64,000 nt of DNA. Origin: Cribrihabitans marinus (GTDB taxonomy: Bacteria > Pseudomonadota > Alphaproteobacteria > Rhodobacterales > Rhodobacteraceae). This document shows, piece after piece, positions 27,806-37,257 of this stretch. The stretch spans positions 124,001 to 188,000 of the forward strand of contig NZ_FNYD01000005.1 in the NCBI RefSeq assembly GCF_900109035.1, given 5' to 3'. Position 1 is the stretch's first letter. Each line of letters starts with the position of its first letter. Made by a program: the position numbers and the translations under genes. The notes under the pieces were generated by a model. That model had not been told where the DNA came from. It saw nothing but the letters and a program-made list of their open reading frames with translations, and did no database searches.

Positions 27806-27951
27806 CGGACCTCTCTTGTCTCGCAACGTTTCGCTGTGTCGCGGTCTACGGCATCGCCGCGTGACAGGCAATCGGCCAATACGCTTGGGCCGCCGCCACT
27901 TGCGCCCGCCGGGGGATTGGGCGATGTCTAGGTCAACCGACGAGAGGGCCG

Positions 27952-29019
27952 ATGGCGCTTCCGACTTCGACACAGTTCCGATACTGGGGCATCGCCACGG
28001 CCATCTTCGTGGTCGTGATGTGGTTTCTGGGCGACGTTCTGCTGCCGTTCATCATCGGCAGCGCGATCGCCTATTTCGTGGACCCGGTGGCCGACCGTTT
28101 GGAAAGCTGGGGCCTCTCGCGGGTCGCCGCGACCTTCGTCATCACGGTGGCGTCCATCCTGGTGGTGGTGATCCTGCTGCTGGCGGTGGTGCCGGCACTG
28201 ATCACGCAGATGGTGGACCTGGCCAACACCATGCCGCAGCTGTTCCAGGACCTGCGCGGCTTCATCAACAAGCATTTCCCGTCCCTGCTGGACCAGAACT
28301 CGGAAGCGCACAAGGCCCTCACCGAGATCGGCCAGACCCTGAAGTCGCGCATCGGCGACGTGCTGAAGACAGTGCTGGGCTCGGCCGCCTCGGCGATCAA
28401 CGTGGTGGTGCTGCTGGTCATCGTGCCGGTGGTGTCGGTCTACATGCTGCTGGACTGGGACCGGATGATCGGGCGCATCGACCAACTGCTGCCGCGCGAC
28501 CATGCGCCGGTGATCCGGCAACTGGCGACGGATATCGACCGGGTGCTGGCCTCGTTCGTGCGCGGCATGGGCACCGTCTGCCTGATCCTGGGCACCTATT
28601 ACGCCGTGGCGCTGATGGCGGTCGGGCTGCAATTCGGGCTGGTGGTCGGCTTCATCGCCGGGCTGGTCACGTTCATCCCCTACTTGGGCGCGCTGATCGG
28701 CGGGCTGCTGGCCATCGGGCTGGCGCTGTTCCAGTTCTGGGGGTCCTGGGGCTCGATCGCGCTGGTGGCCGGGATCTTCGCCATCGGCCAGGTGGTCGAG
28801 GGCAATTTCCTGACCCCCAAGCTGGTCGGCAACTCGGTCGGCCTGCATCCTGTCTGGCTGCTGCTGGCGCTGTCGGTCTTCGGCTCGATGTTCGGCTTCG
28901 TGGGCATGCTGGTTGCCGTGCCGGTGGCGGCGGCGCTGGGCGTGCTGGCCCGGTTCGGTACCGAGCAATACCTGCAAAGCCGTCTCTACAAGGGATTGAG
29001 CGAGCAGGACGCCGAATGA
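27952..29019 (+). CDS. AI-2E family (PerM/TqsA-like) transporter
   Basis: A 355-residue membrane protein with about eight helices in the AI-2E/PerM family. The N-terminal helix pair ([37 protein letters not shown]) is typical, as is the conserved segment [20 protein letters not shown]. Family members export small molecules or act in Na+/H+ exchange; the substrate is not told by sequence. It is the first gene of a plus-strand group, and its TGA overlaps the hda ATG by ATGA. Confidence 0.88.
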   Translation: MALPTSTQFRYWGIATAIFVVVMWFLGDVLLPFIIGSAIAYFVDPVADRLESWGLSRVAATFVITVASILVVVILLLAVVPALITQMVDLANTMPQLFQDLRGFINKHFPSLLDQNSEAHKALTEIGQTLKSRIGDVLKTVLGSAASAINVVVLLVIVPVVSVYMLLDWDRMIGRIDQLLPRDHAPVIRQLATDIDRVLASFVRGMGTVCLILGTYYAVALMAVGLQFGLVVGFIAGLVTFIPYLGALIGGLLAIGLALFQFWGSWGSIALVAGIFAIGQVVEGNFLTPKLVGNSVGLHPVWLLLALSVFGSMFGFVGMLVAVPVAAALGVLARFGTEQYLQSRLYKGLSEQDAE

Positions 29020-29711
29020 TGGCCCAGCAGCTCAGTTTCGACCTGCCGGCCCACACCGCGCTCGGGCGCGAGGATTTCTTCGTCTCGCCCGCGAACAGCC
29101 AGGCGGTGGCGGCGATCTCGGCGCCGCACTGGCCGGGCAACAAGCTGGTGCTGTCGGGACCGGCGGGATCGGGCAAGACCCATCTCGCCCATGTCTGGGC
29201 GGCGCAGACCGGCGGCCGGATCGTCGCCGCAACCGCGCTGACACCCGAGGCCGTGCCGACCCTGGCGCAGGGGCCAGTTGCGATCGAGGATGTGCCAGAA
29301 ATCGCCGGAGACGCGCAGGCGCAGGACGCGCTCTTCCACCTGCACAACCTGGCCCTGGCCGAAGGGCGCGCGCTACTGCTCACCGGGCGCGGCGCGCCGC
29401 GGTTTTGGGGCCTGACCCTGCCCGACCTGACAAGCCGGATCGAGGGCGCCAATCACGCCGCGCTGAGCGCGCCCGACGACGCGCTGCTGGGCGCGGTGCT
29501 GGCCAAGCTCTTCGACGACCGCCAGCTCAGCCCCGGGCCCGAGGTCATCACCTATCTGGTGCGCCGGCTGGAGCGCAGCTTTGACGCCGCCGCCCGTGCG
29601 GTTGCGCGGCTCGACCGGGCGGCGCTGGCGGAACGGCGCGGCATCACCCGCAGCCTGGCCGCCGCGGTGGTCGAAGGGATGGCCCCCGCGCCAGAGCAAC
29701 GGCACGATTGA
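29016..29711 (+). CDS. hda: Hda-like DnaA-related regulator of replication initiation
   Basis: A 231-residue protein with a DnaA-type AAA+ ATPase domain and no DNA-binding domain IV, the structure of Hda, which with the beta clamp promotes ATP hydrolysis by DnaA after initiation. The Walker A loop is GPAGSGKT (residues 48-55), and the short N-terminus [10 protein letters not shown] contains the QLSFDL clamp-binding motif. It is translationally coupled to the AI-2E gene (ATGATGG). The next gene is ppx, 50 bases on. The usual ppk of this neighbourhood is absent. Confidence 0.9.
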   Translation: MMAQQLSFDLPAHTALGREDFFVSPANSQAVAAISAPHWPGNKLVLSGPAGSGKTHLAHVWAAQTGGRIVAATALTPEAVPTLAQGPVAIEDVPEIAGDAQAQDALFHLHNLALAEGRALLLTGRGAPRFWGLTLPDLTSRIEGANHAALSAPDDALLGAVLAKLFDDRQLSPGPEVITYLVRRLERSFDAAARAVARLDRAALAERRGITRSLAAAVVEGMAPAPEQRHD

Positions 29712-29761
29712 CAAGGACGGGCCGATCGCAGAATCCTGCCGGCGCAAGGATCAAGGACACC

Positions 29762-31306
29762 ATGAACCTGCAGACAGAGACCGCCACGCCCGACTGGGGC
29801 CCGCTCGGCAGACCGCTCTTCAACGAACCCAGCGCGCGCGCGCTGTCGCGTGTCGGGGTGGTGGATGTCGGATCGAACTCGGTGCGGATGGTGGTCTTTG
29901 ACGGCGCGGCGCGCTCGCCCGCCTATTTCTACAACGAAAAGATCATGTGCGGCCTCGGTGCCGGGCTGTCCGAGACCGGCCGCTTGAACCCCGAGGGGCG
30001 GGAACGCGCGCTGGCGGCGCTGGAACGGTTCCAGTATCTCGCCCGCGGACTGGAGATGCCGCCGCTGCACGTGGTCGCCACCGCCGCGGTGCGCGATGCC
30101 GAGGACGGCGCCGCCTTCTGCGCCGAAGTCCAGGCGCGCACCGGCCTGCAGGTGCAGGTGATCCGCGGCACCGAGGAGGCGCGGCTCTCGGCGCAGGGCG
30201 TGCTGCTGGGCTGGCCCGGCGCCTATGGCCTGATCTGCGACATCGGCGGCTCTTCGATGGAATTGGCCGAGATCGGCGGCGGCAAGGTCGGGCGCTGCGT
30301 CACCTCTTCGCTCGGCCCGCTCAAGCTGCGCGACATCAAGGGCGGCCGGCGCGGGCGCAAGGCGGCGATCAAGGAAACGCTCGAGGAGTTGCGCGCGCAG
30401 ATGGGACCGCAGCGCGACCGGCTGTTCCTGGTCGGCGGCAGCTGGCGGGCCATCGCGCGCATCGACATGGTGCGGCGCGGCTATCCGCTCAAGGTGCTGC
30501 ACGAATACCGCATGTCCACCAAGGACGTGCGCGAGACCGCCAAGTTCATCGAGCAAAGCGACCCCGAGGCGCTGCGCGCCGAGGCCGGAGTGTCGGGCGC
30601 GCGCATGGCACTGGTGCCCTATGCCGCCGATGTCCTGGTCCGGCTGGTGCGCGTGTTCAAGCCCAAGGACATCGCGATCTCCTCATACGGCATCCGCGAG
30701 GGGCTGCTCTATGAACAGATGCCGCAGCGCCTGCGCGACCGCGACCCGCTGATCGAGGCCTGCCATTTCGCCGAGAACAAGGATGCCCGCCTGCCCGGCT
30801 TCGGCAAGACGCTGTTCGAGTTCGTCTCGCCGCTGTTCAAGTCGGCCCCGCCCGCCCGCCTGCGGCTGGTCAAGGCGGCCTGCCTGCTGCACGACGTCAG
30901 CTGGCGGGCGCATCCCGACTATCGCGCCGAGGTCTGTTTCGACAACGCCACCCGCGCGAACCTGGGCGGCCTGAAACACTCCGAACGGGTGTTCCTTGGC
31001 CTGGCGCTCCTGCATCGCTACCGCAACAAGCGCGAGGGCAACCGGTTCGAGCCTCTTTATGCCCTGCTCGACGAAAAGGGCCAGCAGGAGGCCGAGATCC
31101 TGGGCAAGGCGCTGCGCTTCGGCGCCATGCTGTGGATGCAGCCCGACGCCCCGATGGGCCGGCTGCGGTGGTTCCCCAAGAAAAAGCAGCTGGACCTCGT
31201 CCTGCCCGAGCAGGCGGAACCCCTGTTCGGAGAAGTGGCGCAGGCACGGCTGAAATCGCTGACATCGGCCCTGGGCGCGGATCTGTCGGTGACGATCCGC
31301 GGCTGA
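29762..31306 (+). CDS. ppx: Exopolyphosphatase / Ppx-GppA phosphatase
   Basis: A 514-residue enzyme that removes terminal phosphate from polyphosphate or (p)ppGpp. The actin-like ATPase signatures are VVDVGSNSVRMVVFDG (near residue 32) and YGLICDIGGSSMELAEI (near residue 157), followed by SYGIREGLLYEQMP and a helical C-terminal extension with the HD-like segment LLHDVSWRAHPDYR. The start at 29762 precedes the first folded strand; an in-frame ATG 18 codons earlier overlaps hda. Whether it acts on polyphosphate or pppGpp cannot be told. Confidence 0.93.
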   Translation: MNLQTETATPDWGPLGRPLFNEPSARALSRVGVVDVGSNSVRMVVFDGAARSPAYFYNEKIMCGLGAGLSETGRLNPEGRERALAALERFQYLARGLEMPPLHVVATAAVRDAEDGAAFCAEVQARTGLQVQVIRGTEEARLSAQGVLLGWPGAYGLICDIGGSSMELAEIGGGKVGRCVTSSLGPLKLRDIKGGRRGRKAAIKETLEELRAQMGPQRDRLFLVGGSWRAIARIDMVRRGYPLKVLHEYRMSTKDVRETAKFIEQSDPEALRAEAGVSGARMALVPYAADVLVRLVRVFKPKDIAISSYGIREGLLYEQMPQRLRDRDPLIEACHFAENKDARLPGFGKTLFEFVSPLFKSAPPARLRLVKAACLLHDVSWRAHPDYRAEVCFDNATRANLGGLKHSERVFLGLALLHRYRNKREGNRFEPLYALLDEKGQQEAEILGKALRFGAMLWMQPDAPMGRLRWFPKKKQLDLVLPEQAEPLFGEVAQARLKSLTSALGADLSVTIRG

Positions 31307-31313
31307 CACCGGC

Positions 31314-31694
31314 TTAAAGCTCGATCGCTCCGCCCGGCCCCGGTTCCGGCAGGCTCTCCTCGGGCACGGGGTCCGGCCGGTCCTCAGGCACCTTCCTGCG
31401 GATGATGATGTCGCCATTGGGCAGGATCTCGGGCGGGTGATAGACCGACCAGTCCTTCACCTCGTCGGCAAGTTCGGCCAGCGCAGGCCCCATTTCCTGC
31501 AGAAAGCCGGCCATCGCCGGTCCGAATTCCCGGGCCAGATCCTGCAGATCCTCCAGCGCCGGCGACATCTCCTGGCGCAGCCCTTCCAGGAACAGCTCGG
31601 CGCCCTGCTCCATCAGGGACTTGCCCTCGGGCTCTTCGGCCTGGGCGGGTGCTGCGATCAGGGCGGCGAATGCAAGGGCGGCGAGACGTTTCAT
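31314..31694 (-). CDS. Exported acidic protein with helical repeats, unknown function
   Basis: A 126-residue protein with a signal peptide (residues 1-19, cleavage after AQA). The mature part has three helical stretches built on a similar pattern (MEQGAELFLEGLRQEM, ALEDLQDLAREFGPAMAGFLQEMG, ALAELADEVKDW), followed by YHPPEILPNGDIIIRRK and an acidic proline-rich tail. Homologues in Rhodobacterales have been mislabelled as AAA-type ATPases; no nucleotide-binding motif is present. It probably lives in the periplasm. It is convergent with ppx and follows the endonuclease/phosphatase gene. Confidence 0.75.
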   Translation of the reverse strand: MKRLAALAFAALIAAPAQAEEPEGKSLMEQGAELFLEGLRQEMSPALEDLQDLAREFGPAMAGFLQEMGPALAELADEVKDWSVYHPPEILPNGDIIIRRKVPEDRPDPVPEESLPEPGPGGAIEL

Positions 31695-31732
31695 GCCTAC
31701 AATATAGGTCGCCGCGCGACGGGGTTCAAAGC

Positions 31733-32746
31733 TCAGATGTCGATGTCCAGGCAAACCGGAAAATGGTCCGAGGCGGTCAGCAACGCCTCGCGCAGCTCCA
31801 CCGCCTGCCAGCATCTCATGTCTTCGAACGGATTCCAGATGCGCCATCGCGGGTTACGCACCCTGAGGCCGGGCGAGATCATCACGTAGTCCAGCAGTGC
31901 CTGCAGGAACCGCCCGTCCTCGGATATCTGGAACCGCGCGGTGCTGGGCAGGGCCCCGGCACGGCGGTGGCGCATCTTGTCGGCATGCGGATCATAAAGC
32001 CCGGTCTCGACCAGGATCTCGACCGAGGAGCGGCCGAACAGGTTTTCGTACTCGTCCAGGCCCGGCCCGTCGTTGAGATCGCCCAGCAGGATCAGCTCGT
32101 CGCCCTGCGACAGATGCGCCTCGACCCGCATGGCCAGCCAGATCGCCTGCGCCAGCTGCTTGCGGCGGTTGGCGATGGAAAGCCGCATGATCTCGTCCCG
32201 GGTCTTGGCCCCGTGCGGCGCCTTGGATTTGAGATGCGCACCGATCATGCGCAGCTCGGTCCCCGCCTGCGTGCGCAGCGCCAGTTCCAGAGGCGGCTTG
32301 GAGAACCTGACCAGATCCTCGGTTGCGTCGATGTCCAGGTCGATCCGGAACACCCCGTCGAACCGGGGCGCTTCGGGGCTGCCCTTCTTGCCGGTCTCCT
32401 CGCCGCGTGGATCGTGCCGGGCGCTCAGACGGTCGGGATCGAACAGCAGCGCGATCTCCTGCTGGGTGTCGTTGACGAATCCCATCACCGCGCGCCGCGT
32501 GCGCAGCCCGAACGCCGCGGCGAACTGCTCCAGCGCGCGCACCGTGTTCTGGGTGCGGCCGGTGTTTGGCGCCTCGATCACCAACACCGCGTCAGCATCA
32601 AGCGCGGTGAACACCTTGGCCAGCGCCTCGATCTGCTGCGCGCGGGTGACATCGTGCCGGCCCGACCAACCGTCATCCAGCAGCAGCCTGTCGTCACGGT
32701 CGAAGAGGTTGGCGAACCATTCCACGTTGTAGGTCGCCAGCCGCAT
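31733..32746 (-). CDS. Endonuclease/exonuclease/phosphatase family protein
   Basis: A 337-residue metal-dependent enzyme of the EEP superfamily, which cleaves phosphoester bonds in DNA, lipids or nucleotides. Catalytic motifs are visible: RLATYNVEWFANLF at the start, the IGAHLKSKAPHGAKTRDE segment in the middle, LGDLNDGPGLDEYENLFG (the N-D pair) later, and SDHFPVCLDIDI at the end. It has no signal peptide. It begins three bases after the J-domain gene stop, so they are one operon. Substrate unknown. Confidence 0.9.
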   Translation of the reverse strand: MRLATYNVEWFANLFDRDDRLLLDDGWSGRHDVTRAQQIEALAKVFTALDADAVLVIEAPNTGRTQNTVRALEQFAAAFGLRTRRAVMGFVNDTQQEIALLFDPDRLSARHDPRGEETGKKGSPEAPRFDGVFRIDLDIDATEDLVRFSKPPLELALRTQAGTELRMIGAHLKSKAPHGAKTRDEIMRLSIANRRKQLAQAIWLAMRVEAHLSQGDELILLGDLNDGPGLDEYENLFGRSSVEILVETGLYDPHADKMRHRRAGALPSTARFQISEDGRFLQALLDYVMISPGLRVRNPRWRIWNPFEDMRCWQAVELREALLTASDHFPVCLDIDI

Positions 32747-32749
32747 GGC

Positions 32750-33430
32750 TCAGACCCTTGCGCCGTTCAACTCGTCCCAGGCGCGGTTGATGTCGGCCAT
32801 GCGGCGCTCGGCCAGCTGGATCGCCTCGGGCGGAACCCCGCGCGCGACCATCGCGTCGGGATGGGTGTCGCGCACGAGCCGGCGCCAGACCTTGCGGATC
32901 TCGTCCAGCGGCATGTCGGGGCTGACACCGAGGACGGTATAGGGATCCTTGGGCGCATCCGGCACGAAACGCGCGCGCAGCGCCTGGAACTGGCGGTCGC
33001 TCTGGCCGAAGATGCGCGCCACGTCGAGCAGAAAGGCGTCCTCGTCCGGGTGATAGGATCCGTCGGCCAGGGCGATGTGGAACAGCCCCTCCATCAGGTC
33101 GCACAGGACTTGCGAATCCTCTCCGAACATCTGGCGGATCTTGCGCGCGTACTCGCGGTAGCCGGCCACGTCCATCCGCGCCAGGTTGAACACCCGCGCG
33201 GCGTTGCGTTCCTCCTCGGGCGGGATCCGGAACACCTCGCGAAAGGCCGTGACCTCGTCGCGCGTCACCCGGCCGTCGGCCTTGGCCATCTTGGCGCCCA
33301 GCGCGATCACAGCGATGGCAAAGGCCACCGAGCGCTCGGGCGGGGTGCGCAGGCGGTCGAATACCGCCCCCAGGCTTTCGCCTTGGGCCAGCGCGCCCAG
33401 CGCGTCGGCGATGCGGGTCCACAGTGACAT
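32750..33430 (-). CDS. DjlA-like protein: TerB-like domain plus C-terminal J domain
   Basis: A 226-residue protein. The first part has a TerB-like helical domain (about residues 30-140, IALGAKMAKADGRVTRDEVTAFREVF) and the last 70 residues are a J domain with DPYTVLGVSPDMPLDEIRKVWRRLVRDTHPDAM, so the HPD motif that stimulates DnaK is intact. It resembles DjlA but lacks the usual N-terminal membrane helix. It sits nine bases after the acetyltransferase gene and three before the endonuclease/phosphatase gene, all on one strand. Confidence 0.9.
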   Translation of the reverse strand: MSLWTRIADALGALAQGESLGAVFDRLRTPPERSVAFAIAVIALGAKMAKADGRVTRDEVTAFREVFRIPPEEERNAARVFNLARMDVAGYREYARKIRQMFGEDSQVLCDLMEGLFHIALADGSYHPDEDAFLLDVARIFGQSDRQFQALRARFVPDAPKDPYTVLGVSPDMPLDEIRKVWRRLVRDTHPDAMVARGVPPEAIQLAERRMADINRAWDELNGARV

Positions 33431-33439
33431 GGCGCCAGT

Positions 33440-33964
33440 CTAGCCGCTGGCCGTTGCGGTGTCAGGTACGGCTTGCGGGCGCGGGGACAGGATCTTCTGC
33501 ATCAGCACCAGGTCCAGCCATTGCCCGGCCTTTCGCCCGACCTGCGGCATCCGCCCGACCTCGGCAAAGCCCAGCCGCGCGTGAAAGCCGATGCCGCCCG
33601 CGTTGGCCCCGCTGATGCCGGCGACCAGCACGTGAATGCCGTCGTCCCGCGCGACCGCCTCCAGCCGCGCCATCAGCGCCCGGCCCAGCCCCTGCCCGCG
33701 CGCGCGCTCGTCCAGCTGGATGCTGTGCTCGGCGGTGTGGGCATAGCCGGGACCGGTCCGGAACGGGCCATAGGTGGCGTGGCCGACCACCTGCCCGTCG
33801 CGCTCGGCCACAAGGAAGCGCGGGGCGCGCGCCGCGATCTGGCGGGCGATGTCCTCGGGCTGGCGCAGGTCGGTGGTGAAGGTGATCAGCGTGTCGCGGA
33901 TCACCGCGTTGGCGATCCGGGCCACGGCGCCGGCATCGGCGGCGCGGGCCGTGCGCACCGTCAC
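33440..33964 (-). CDS. GNAT-family N-acetyltransferase (Pat-like)
   Basis: A 174-residue acetyltransferase. It begins with the GTG at 33964, whose first bases overlap the stop of the VOC gene as GTGA, a sign of coupled translation. Family traits: TVRTARAADAGAVARIANAV, VVGHATYGPFRTGPGYAHTAEHSIQLDERARGQGLGRALMARLE (acetyl-CoA loop RGQGLG), and GFHARLGFAEVGRMPQVGRK. These resemble phosphinothricin/methionine-sulfoximine-type acetyltransferases. The substrate is not known. Confidence 0.9.
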   Translation of the reverse strand: MTVRTARAADAGAVARIANAVIRDTLITFTTDLRQPEDIARQIAARAPRFLVAERDGQVVGHATYGPFRTGPGYAHTAEHSIQLDERARGQGLGRALMARLEAVARDDGIHVLVAGISGANAGGIGFHARLGFAEVGRMPQVGRKAGQWLDLVLMQKILSPRPQAVPDTATASG

Positions 33965-34563
33965 CGCAGTACCCGCAGGCCATGCGGCGTGTCGAACTCG
34001 GCCATCAGGCCGGGCTCGCCGGGCTCGATCACGACAAGTGGTATCGGCGCCAGCACCTCCGCCAGCGCAGCCGCGTCGGGATGCGACACGACCAGCCGTC
34101 GCAAGGCACAGCCCCGGTCGGTCAGCATGGAGGCGGGATGCAGATCGCCCTGCCACTGGATCAGGGCGGGAAACAGGTTGTCGAAGGGCAGAACGCCGTC
34201 ATCCGGCACGGCCATGCGCCATTGCAGATCGCCCCGCTCCAGGGCGACCGGCTTCCCGGCCGCCACCGGCAGCGCCGCCAGAGCGGCGTCCAGGTCGCCG
34301 GTGCGGCAGATCCAGTTGCCCAGGCGCGGCGGCCCCGAGAACCGGTCCATGTCGAACCAGCGCGCCCGCCCGGGATCCGGCGCGTCGGGATCCACGGCGA
34401 TGGCCTCGAGGTAGAGCCCGCCGGCCAGGCCCAGCAGCCGATTGTGGGTGCCGAACCGCGCGTGCCGGCCGCCCGACTGCATCGGAACGCCCAAAGCCGT
34501 CTCGACCGCCTCTGCCGCCGCCCCCAGGCTTTCCCCGGCCACGGCCAGGTGATCCAGTTGCAT
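33961..34563 (-). CDS. VOC-family (glyoxalase-like) protein
   Basis: A 200-residue protein with a vicinal oxygen chelate fold of the Glyoxalase-like (VOC_2) type. MQLDHLAVAGESLGAAAEAVETALG and HARFGTHNRLLGLAGGLYLEAIAVDP form the first half; RRLVVSHPDAAALAEVLAPI is the second-half start, and metal ligands (His4, Glu55) are plausible. Reaction unknown. It overlaps the downstream acetyltransferase gene by four bases. It is separated from the MAPEG gene by one of the dispersed GC-rich repeats. Confidence 0.8.
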   Translation of the reverse strand: MQLDHLAVAGESLGAAAEAVETALGVPMQSGGRHARFGTHNRLLGLAGGLYLEAIAVDPDAPDPGRARWFDMDRFSGPPRLGNWICRTGDLDAALAALPVAAGKPVALERGDLQWRMAVPDDGVLPFDNLFPALIQWQGDLHPASMLTDRGCALRRLVVSHPDAAALAEVLAPIPLVVIEPGEPGLMAEFDTPHGLRVLR

Positions 34564-34578
34564 CGCGCCGTCCCGCCC

Positions 34579-34647
34579 TTCCTCTTGCCCGAAATACCTT
34601 CGGGGGTGAATTGAGCCGCAGGCTCAAGAGGGGGCAGACAGCCCCCT
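34579..34647 (+). repeat. Dispersed intergenic GC-rich repeat, copy A
   Basis: This gap holds CTTCCTCTTGCCCGAAAT-ACCTTCGGGGGTGA, then an inverted repeat (TTGAGCCGCAGGCTCAA) and AGGGGGCAGACAGCCCCCT. The same order (CTTCCTC, GAAATACCT, GGGGG, stem) occurs near 48180, 53280 and 56100-56190. It sits between two same-strand genes. Confidence 0.65.
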
Positions 34648-35131
34648 AGCCCAGCCAGGCCACCAGCGACCACAGTGCCGCCAGGATCGTCGGGTAGAAA
34701 CTGCCGGCAAAGCCCAGCCCGCGCAAGGGGGGCGACAGGTGATAGCCGACCCAGAACAAGACCCGCATGAGCGCCAGTCCCAGTCCCAGCGCAATCACCA
34801 CCGCGCCACCCAGGGAATTGGCGACAAACGGCCACAGAACGGCCGCCAGCACCAGCTGTTCGACCGTGTTGGTCAGTACCCTCTGGTCGATCTCGGCGCC
34901 CGAGCCGGGGGCGAATCGCGCGCCGTCGATGATCTCGTCGTCGAAGAACCGCCGCTGCGCCAGCCGCCCGATCATCGCCACCATCACCAGGCCCGGCGCC
35001 AGAAAGGCCAGCGGCAGGGCGACCGGTGCCGGGATAAACGGCAGCTCCGCGCGTTGCGGCAGCCAGACCAGCGCCACGGCCCAGAGCGCACTGCCGGCCA
35101 TGCCGGCGAGGACCGTGGCGCGCTTGCTCAC
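34646..35131 (-). CDS. MAPEG family membrane protein
   Basis: A 161-residue membrane protein with about four helices, matching the MAPEG family (microsomal glutathione transferase-like): [41 protein letters not shown] is the hallmark segment. MAPEG proteins act in glutathione or lipid-peroxide metabolism, but the bacterial substrate is unknown. It starts at a GTG overlapping the methylmalonyl-CoA mutase stop as GTGA, so it is co-translated with that gene. Confidence 0.85.
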   Translation of the reverse strand: MSKRATVLAGMAGSALWAVALVWLPQRAELPFIPAPVALPLAFLAPGLVMVAMIGRLAQRRFFDDEIIDGARFAPGSGAEIDQRVLTNTVEQLVLAAVLWPFVANSLGGAVVIALGLGLALMRVLFWVGYHLSPPLRGLGFAGSFYPTILAALWSLVAWLG

Positions 35132-37257
35132 GCCGGGGCGTCCTGGCGGATCAGGCCGAGGATGTGCCGCGCCGCCTCGGGGATGTTGGTGCCCGGCCCG
35201 AAGATCGCCTTGACCCCGTGATCGTGCAGGAACTGGTAGTCCTGCTGCGGGATGACCCCGCCGCAGATCACCACGATGTCCTCGGCGCCGGCCTTCTTCA
35301 GCTCTTCGACCAGCTGCGGCGCCAGGGTCTTGTGACCCGCCGCCTGGCTGGAGATGCCGACCACGTGCACATCGTTGTCGACCGCGTCCTGCGCGGCCTC
35401 GGCGGGGGTCTGGAACAGGGGGCCCACATCCACGTCGAAGCCGATATCGGCAAAGGCCGTGGCGATGACCTTGGCGCCGCGGTCATGGCCGTCCTGGCCC
35501 ATCTTGACCACCAGCAGCCGCGGGCGCCGCCCCTCGGCCTCGGCAAAGGCCTCGATGTCCTTCTGGATTGCGGCGAAATCGGCGTCGCCCTCGTAGGCGG
35601 CGCCATAGACCCCGGCCAGCGTCTTGACCTCGGCGCGGTGGCGGCCGAATTCCTTTTCCATCGCCATGCTGATCTCTCCCACGGATGCACGGGCCCGTGC
35701 GGCCTCGACCGCCGCCTCGAGCAGGTTGCCGCCGTCTTTCGCGCGGCGGGTCAATTCATCGAGCGCCGCCTCGCAGGCCGAGGCGTCACGGGTTGCACGG
35801 ATCCGCTCCAGCCGGGCGATCTGCGACTCGCGCACGGCCACGTTGTCGACATCCAGGATGTCGATCGGATCCTCCTTGTCCTTGCGGTACTTGTTGACGC
35901 CGACGATCACCTCTTCGCCGCGGTCGATCATCGCCTGGCGGCGCGCGGCGGTCTCCTCGATCCTGAGCTTGGGCAGGCCCGAGATCACCGCCTGGGTCAT
36001 GCCGCCCATCTCCTCGACCTCCTCGATGAGCGCCCAGGCCTTCTCGGCCAGCTCATGCGTGAGGGTCTCGACATAGTACGACCCGGCCAGGGGATCGACG
36101 ACATTGGTGATCCCGGTCTCTTCCTGCAGCACCAGCTGGGTGTTGCGGGCGATCCGGGCCGAGAAGTCGGTGGGCAGCGCGATGGCCTCGTCCAGCGCGT
36201 TGGTGTGCAGGGACTGGGTGCCGCCCAGCACCGCGCTCATCGCCTCGTAGGCGGTGCGGATCACGTTGTTATAGGGATCCTGCTCCTGCAGGCTGACGCC
36301 CGAGGTCTGGCAATGGGTGCGCAGCATCTTGGAGCGGTCGGATCTCGCCCCCGCCTCGGTCATGATCCGGTGCCACAGCAGGCGCGCGGCGCGCAGCTTG
36401 GCCGCCTCCATGAAGAAATTCATGCCGATGGCAAAGAAGAAGGACAACCGCCCGGCGAACTTGTCCACATCCATGCCCGCCTCGATCGCCGCGCGCACGT
36501 ATTCGCGCCCGTCGGCCAGCGTATAGGCCAGCTCCTGCACCAGGTTCGCGCCGGCCTCCTGCATGTGATAGCCGGAAATCGAGATCGAGTTGAACCGGGG
36601 CATCTCGTTCGACGTGTATTCGATGATGTCCGAGATGATCCGCATCGAGGGCTTGGGCGGATAGATATAGGTGTTGCGGACCATGAACTCCTTGAGGATG
36701 TCGTTCTGGATCGTGCCCGACAGCAGCGACTTGTCGTGGCCCTGCTCCTCGCCCGCGACGATGAAGCTGGCCAGGATCGGGATCACCGCGCCGTTCATCG
36801 TCATCGACACGCTGACCTGATCCAGCGGGATGCCGTCGAACAGGATCTTCATGTCCTCGACGCTGTCGATGGCGACGCCGGCTTTGCCCACATCGCCCAC
36901 CACGCGCGGATGGTCGCTGTCATAGCCGCGATGCGTGGCCAGATCGAAGGCCACCGAAACGCCCTGCTGCCCGGCCGCCAGGTTGCGGCGGTAGAAGGCG
37001 TTGGATTCCTCGGCCGTCGAGAAGCCGGCATATTGCCGGATGGTCCAGGGGCGCCCGGCATACATCGTGGCCTTGGGGCCGCGCGTGAAGGGCGCGAAGC
37101 CGGGCAGCGAGCCCATATGCGGCAGGTCGCGCGTGTCCGCCTCGGTATAGAGCGGCTTGACGTCGATCCCCTCGAGCGTCTCCCAGGTCAGATCCTCGAG
37201 CGCGCGGCCCCGCAATTCCTTCTCAGCCAGCGCCCGCCAGTCGTCTGTCTTGCTCAT
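35128..37257 (-). CDS. scpA: Methylmalonyl-CoA mutase
   Basis: A 709-residue adenosylcobalamin enzyme that turns (R)-methylmalonyl-CoA into succinyl-CoA. The N-terminal barrel shows [37 protein letters not shown] and the active-site region [41 protein letters not shown]. The C-terminal B12 domain (about residue 577 onward) carries DGHDRGAK, whose His is the lower cobalt ligand, plus [11 protein letters not shown]. It is a single-chain mutase. With PccA/PccB it completes propionyl-CoA assimilation. The start at 37257 gives [17 protein letters not shown]; the gene overlaps the sulfotransferase-like gene by 35 bases and the MAPEG gene by four. Confidence 0.96.
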   Translation of the reverse strand: MSKTDDWRALAEKELRGRALEDLTWETLEGIDVKPLYTEADTRDLPHMGSLPGFAPFTRGPKATMYAGRPWTIRQYAGFSTAEESNAFYRRNLAAGQQGVSVAFDLATHRGYDSDHPRVVGDVGKAGVAIDSVEDMKILFDGIPLDQVSVSMTMNGAVIPILASFIVAGEEQGHDKSLLSGTIQNDILKEFMVRNTYIYPPKPSMRIISDIIEYTSNEMPRFNSISISGYHMQEAGANLVQELAYTLADGREYVRAAIEAGMDVDKFAGRLSFFFAIGMNFFMEAAKLRAARLLWHRIMTEAGARSDRSKMLRTHCQTSGVSLQEQDPYNNVIRTAYEAMSAVLGGTQSLHTNALDEAIALPTDFSARIARNTQLVLQEETGITNVVDPLAGSYYVETLTHELAEKAWALIEEVEEMGGMTQAVISGLPKLRIEETAARRQAMIDRGEEVIVGVNKYRKDKEDPIDILDVDNVAVRESQIARLERIRATRDASACEAALDELTRRAKDGGNLLEAAVEAARARASVGEISMAMEKEFGRHRAEVKTLAGVYGAAYEGDADFAAIQKDIEAFAEAEGRRPRLLVVKMGQDGHDRGAKVIATAFADIGFDVDVGPLFQTPAEAAQDAVDNDVHVVGISSQAAGHKTLAPQLVEELKKAGAEDIVVICGGVIPQQDYQFLHDHGVKAIFGPGTNIPEAARHILGLIRQDAPA

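Noticed and set aside
33961-34563. VOC protein as methylmalonyl-CoA epimerase next to the mutase
   Set aside because: It is 200 residues with a Glyoxalase-like (VOC_2) pattern, not the roughly 135-residue epimerase with its typical opening motif; the epimerase must be elsewhere.
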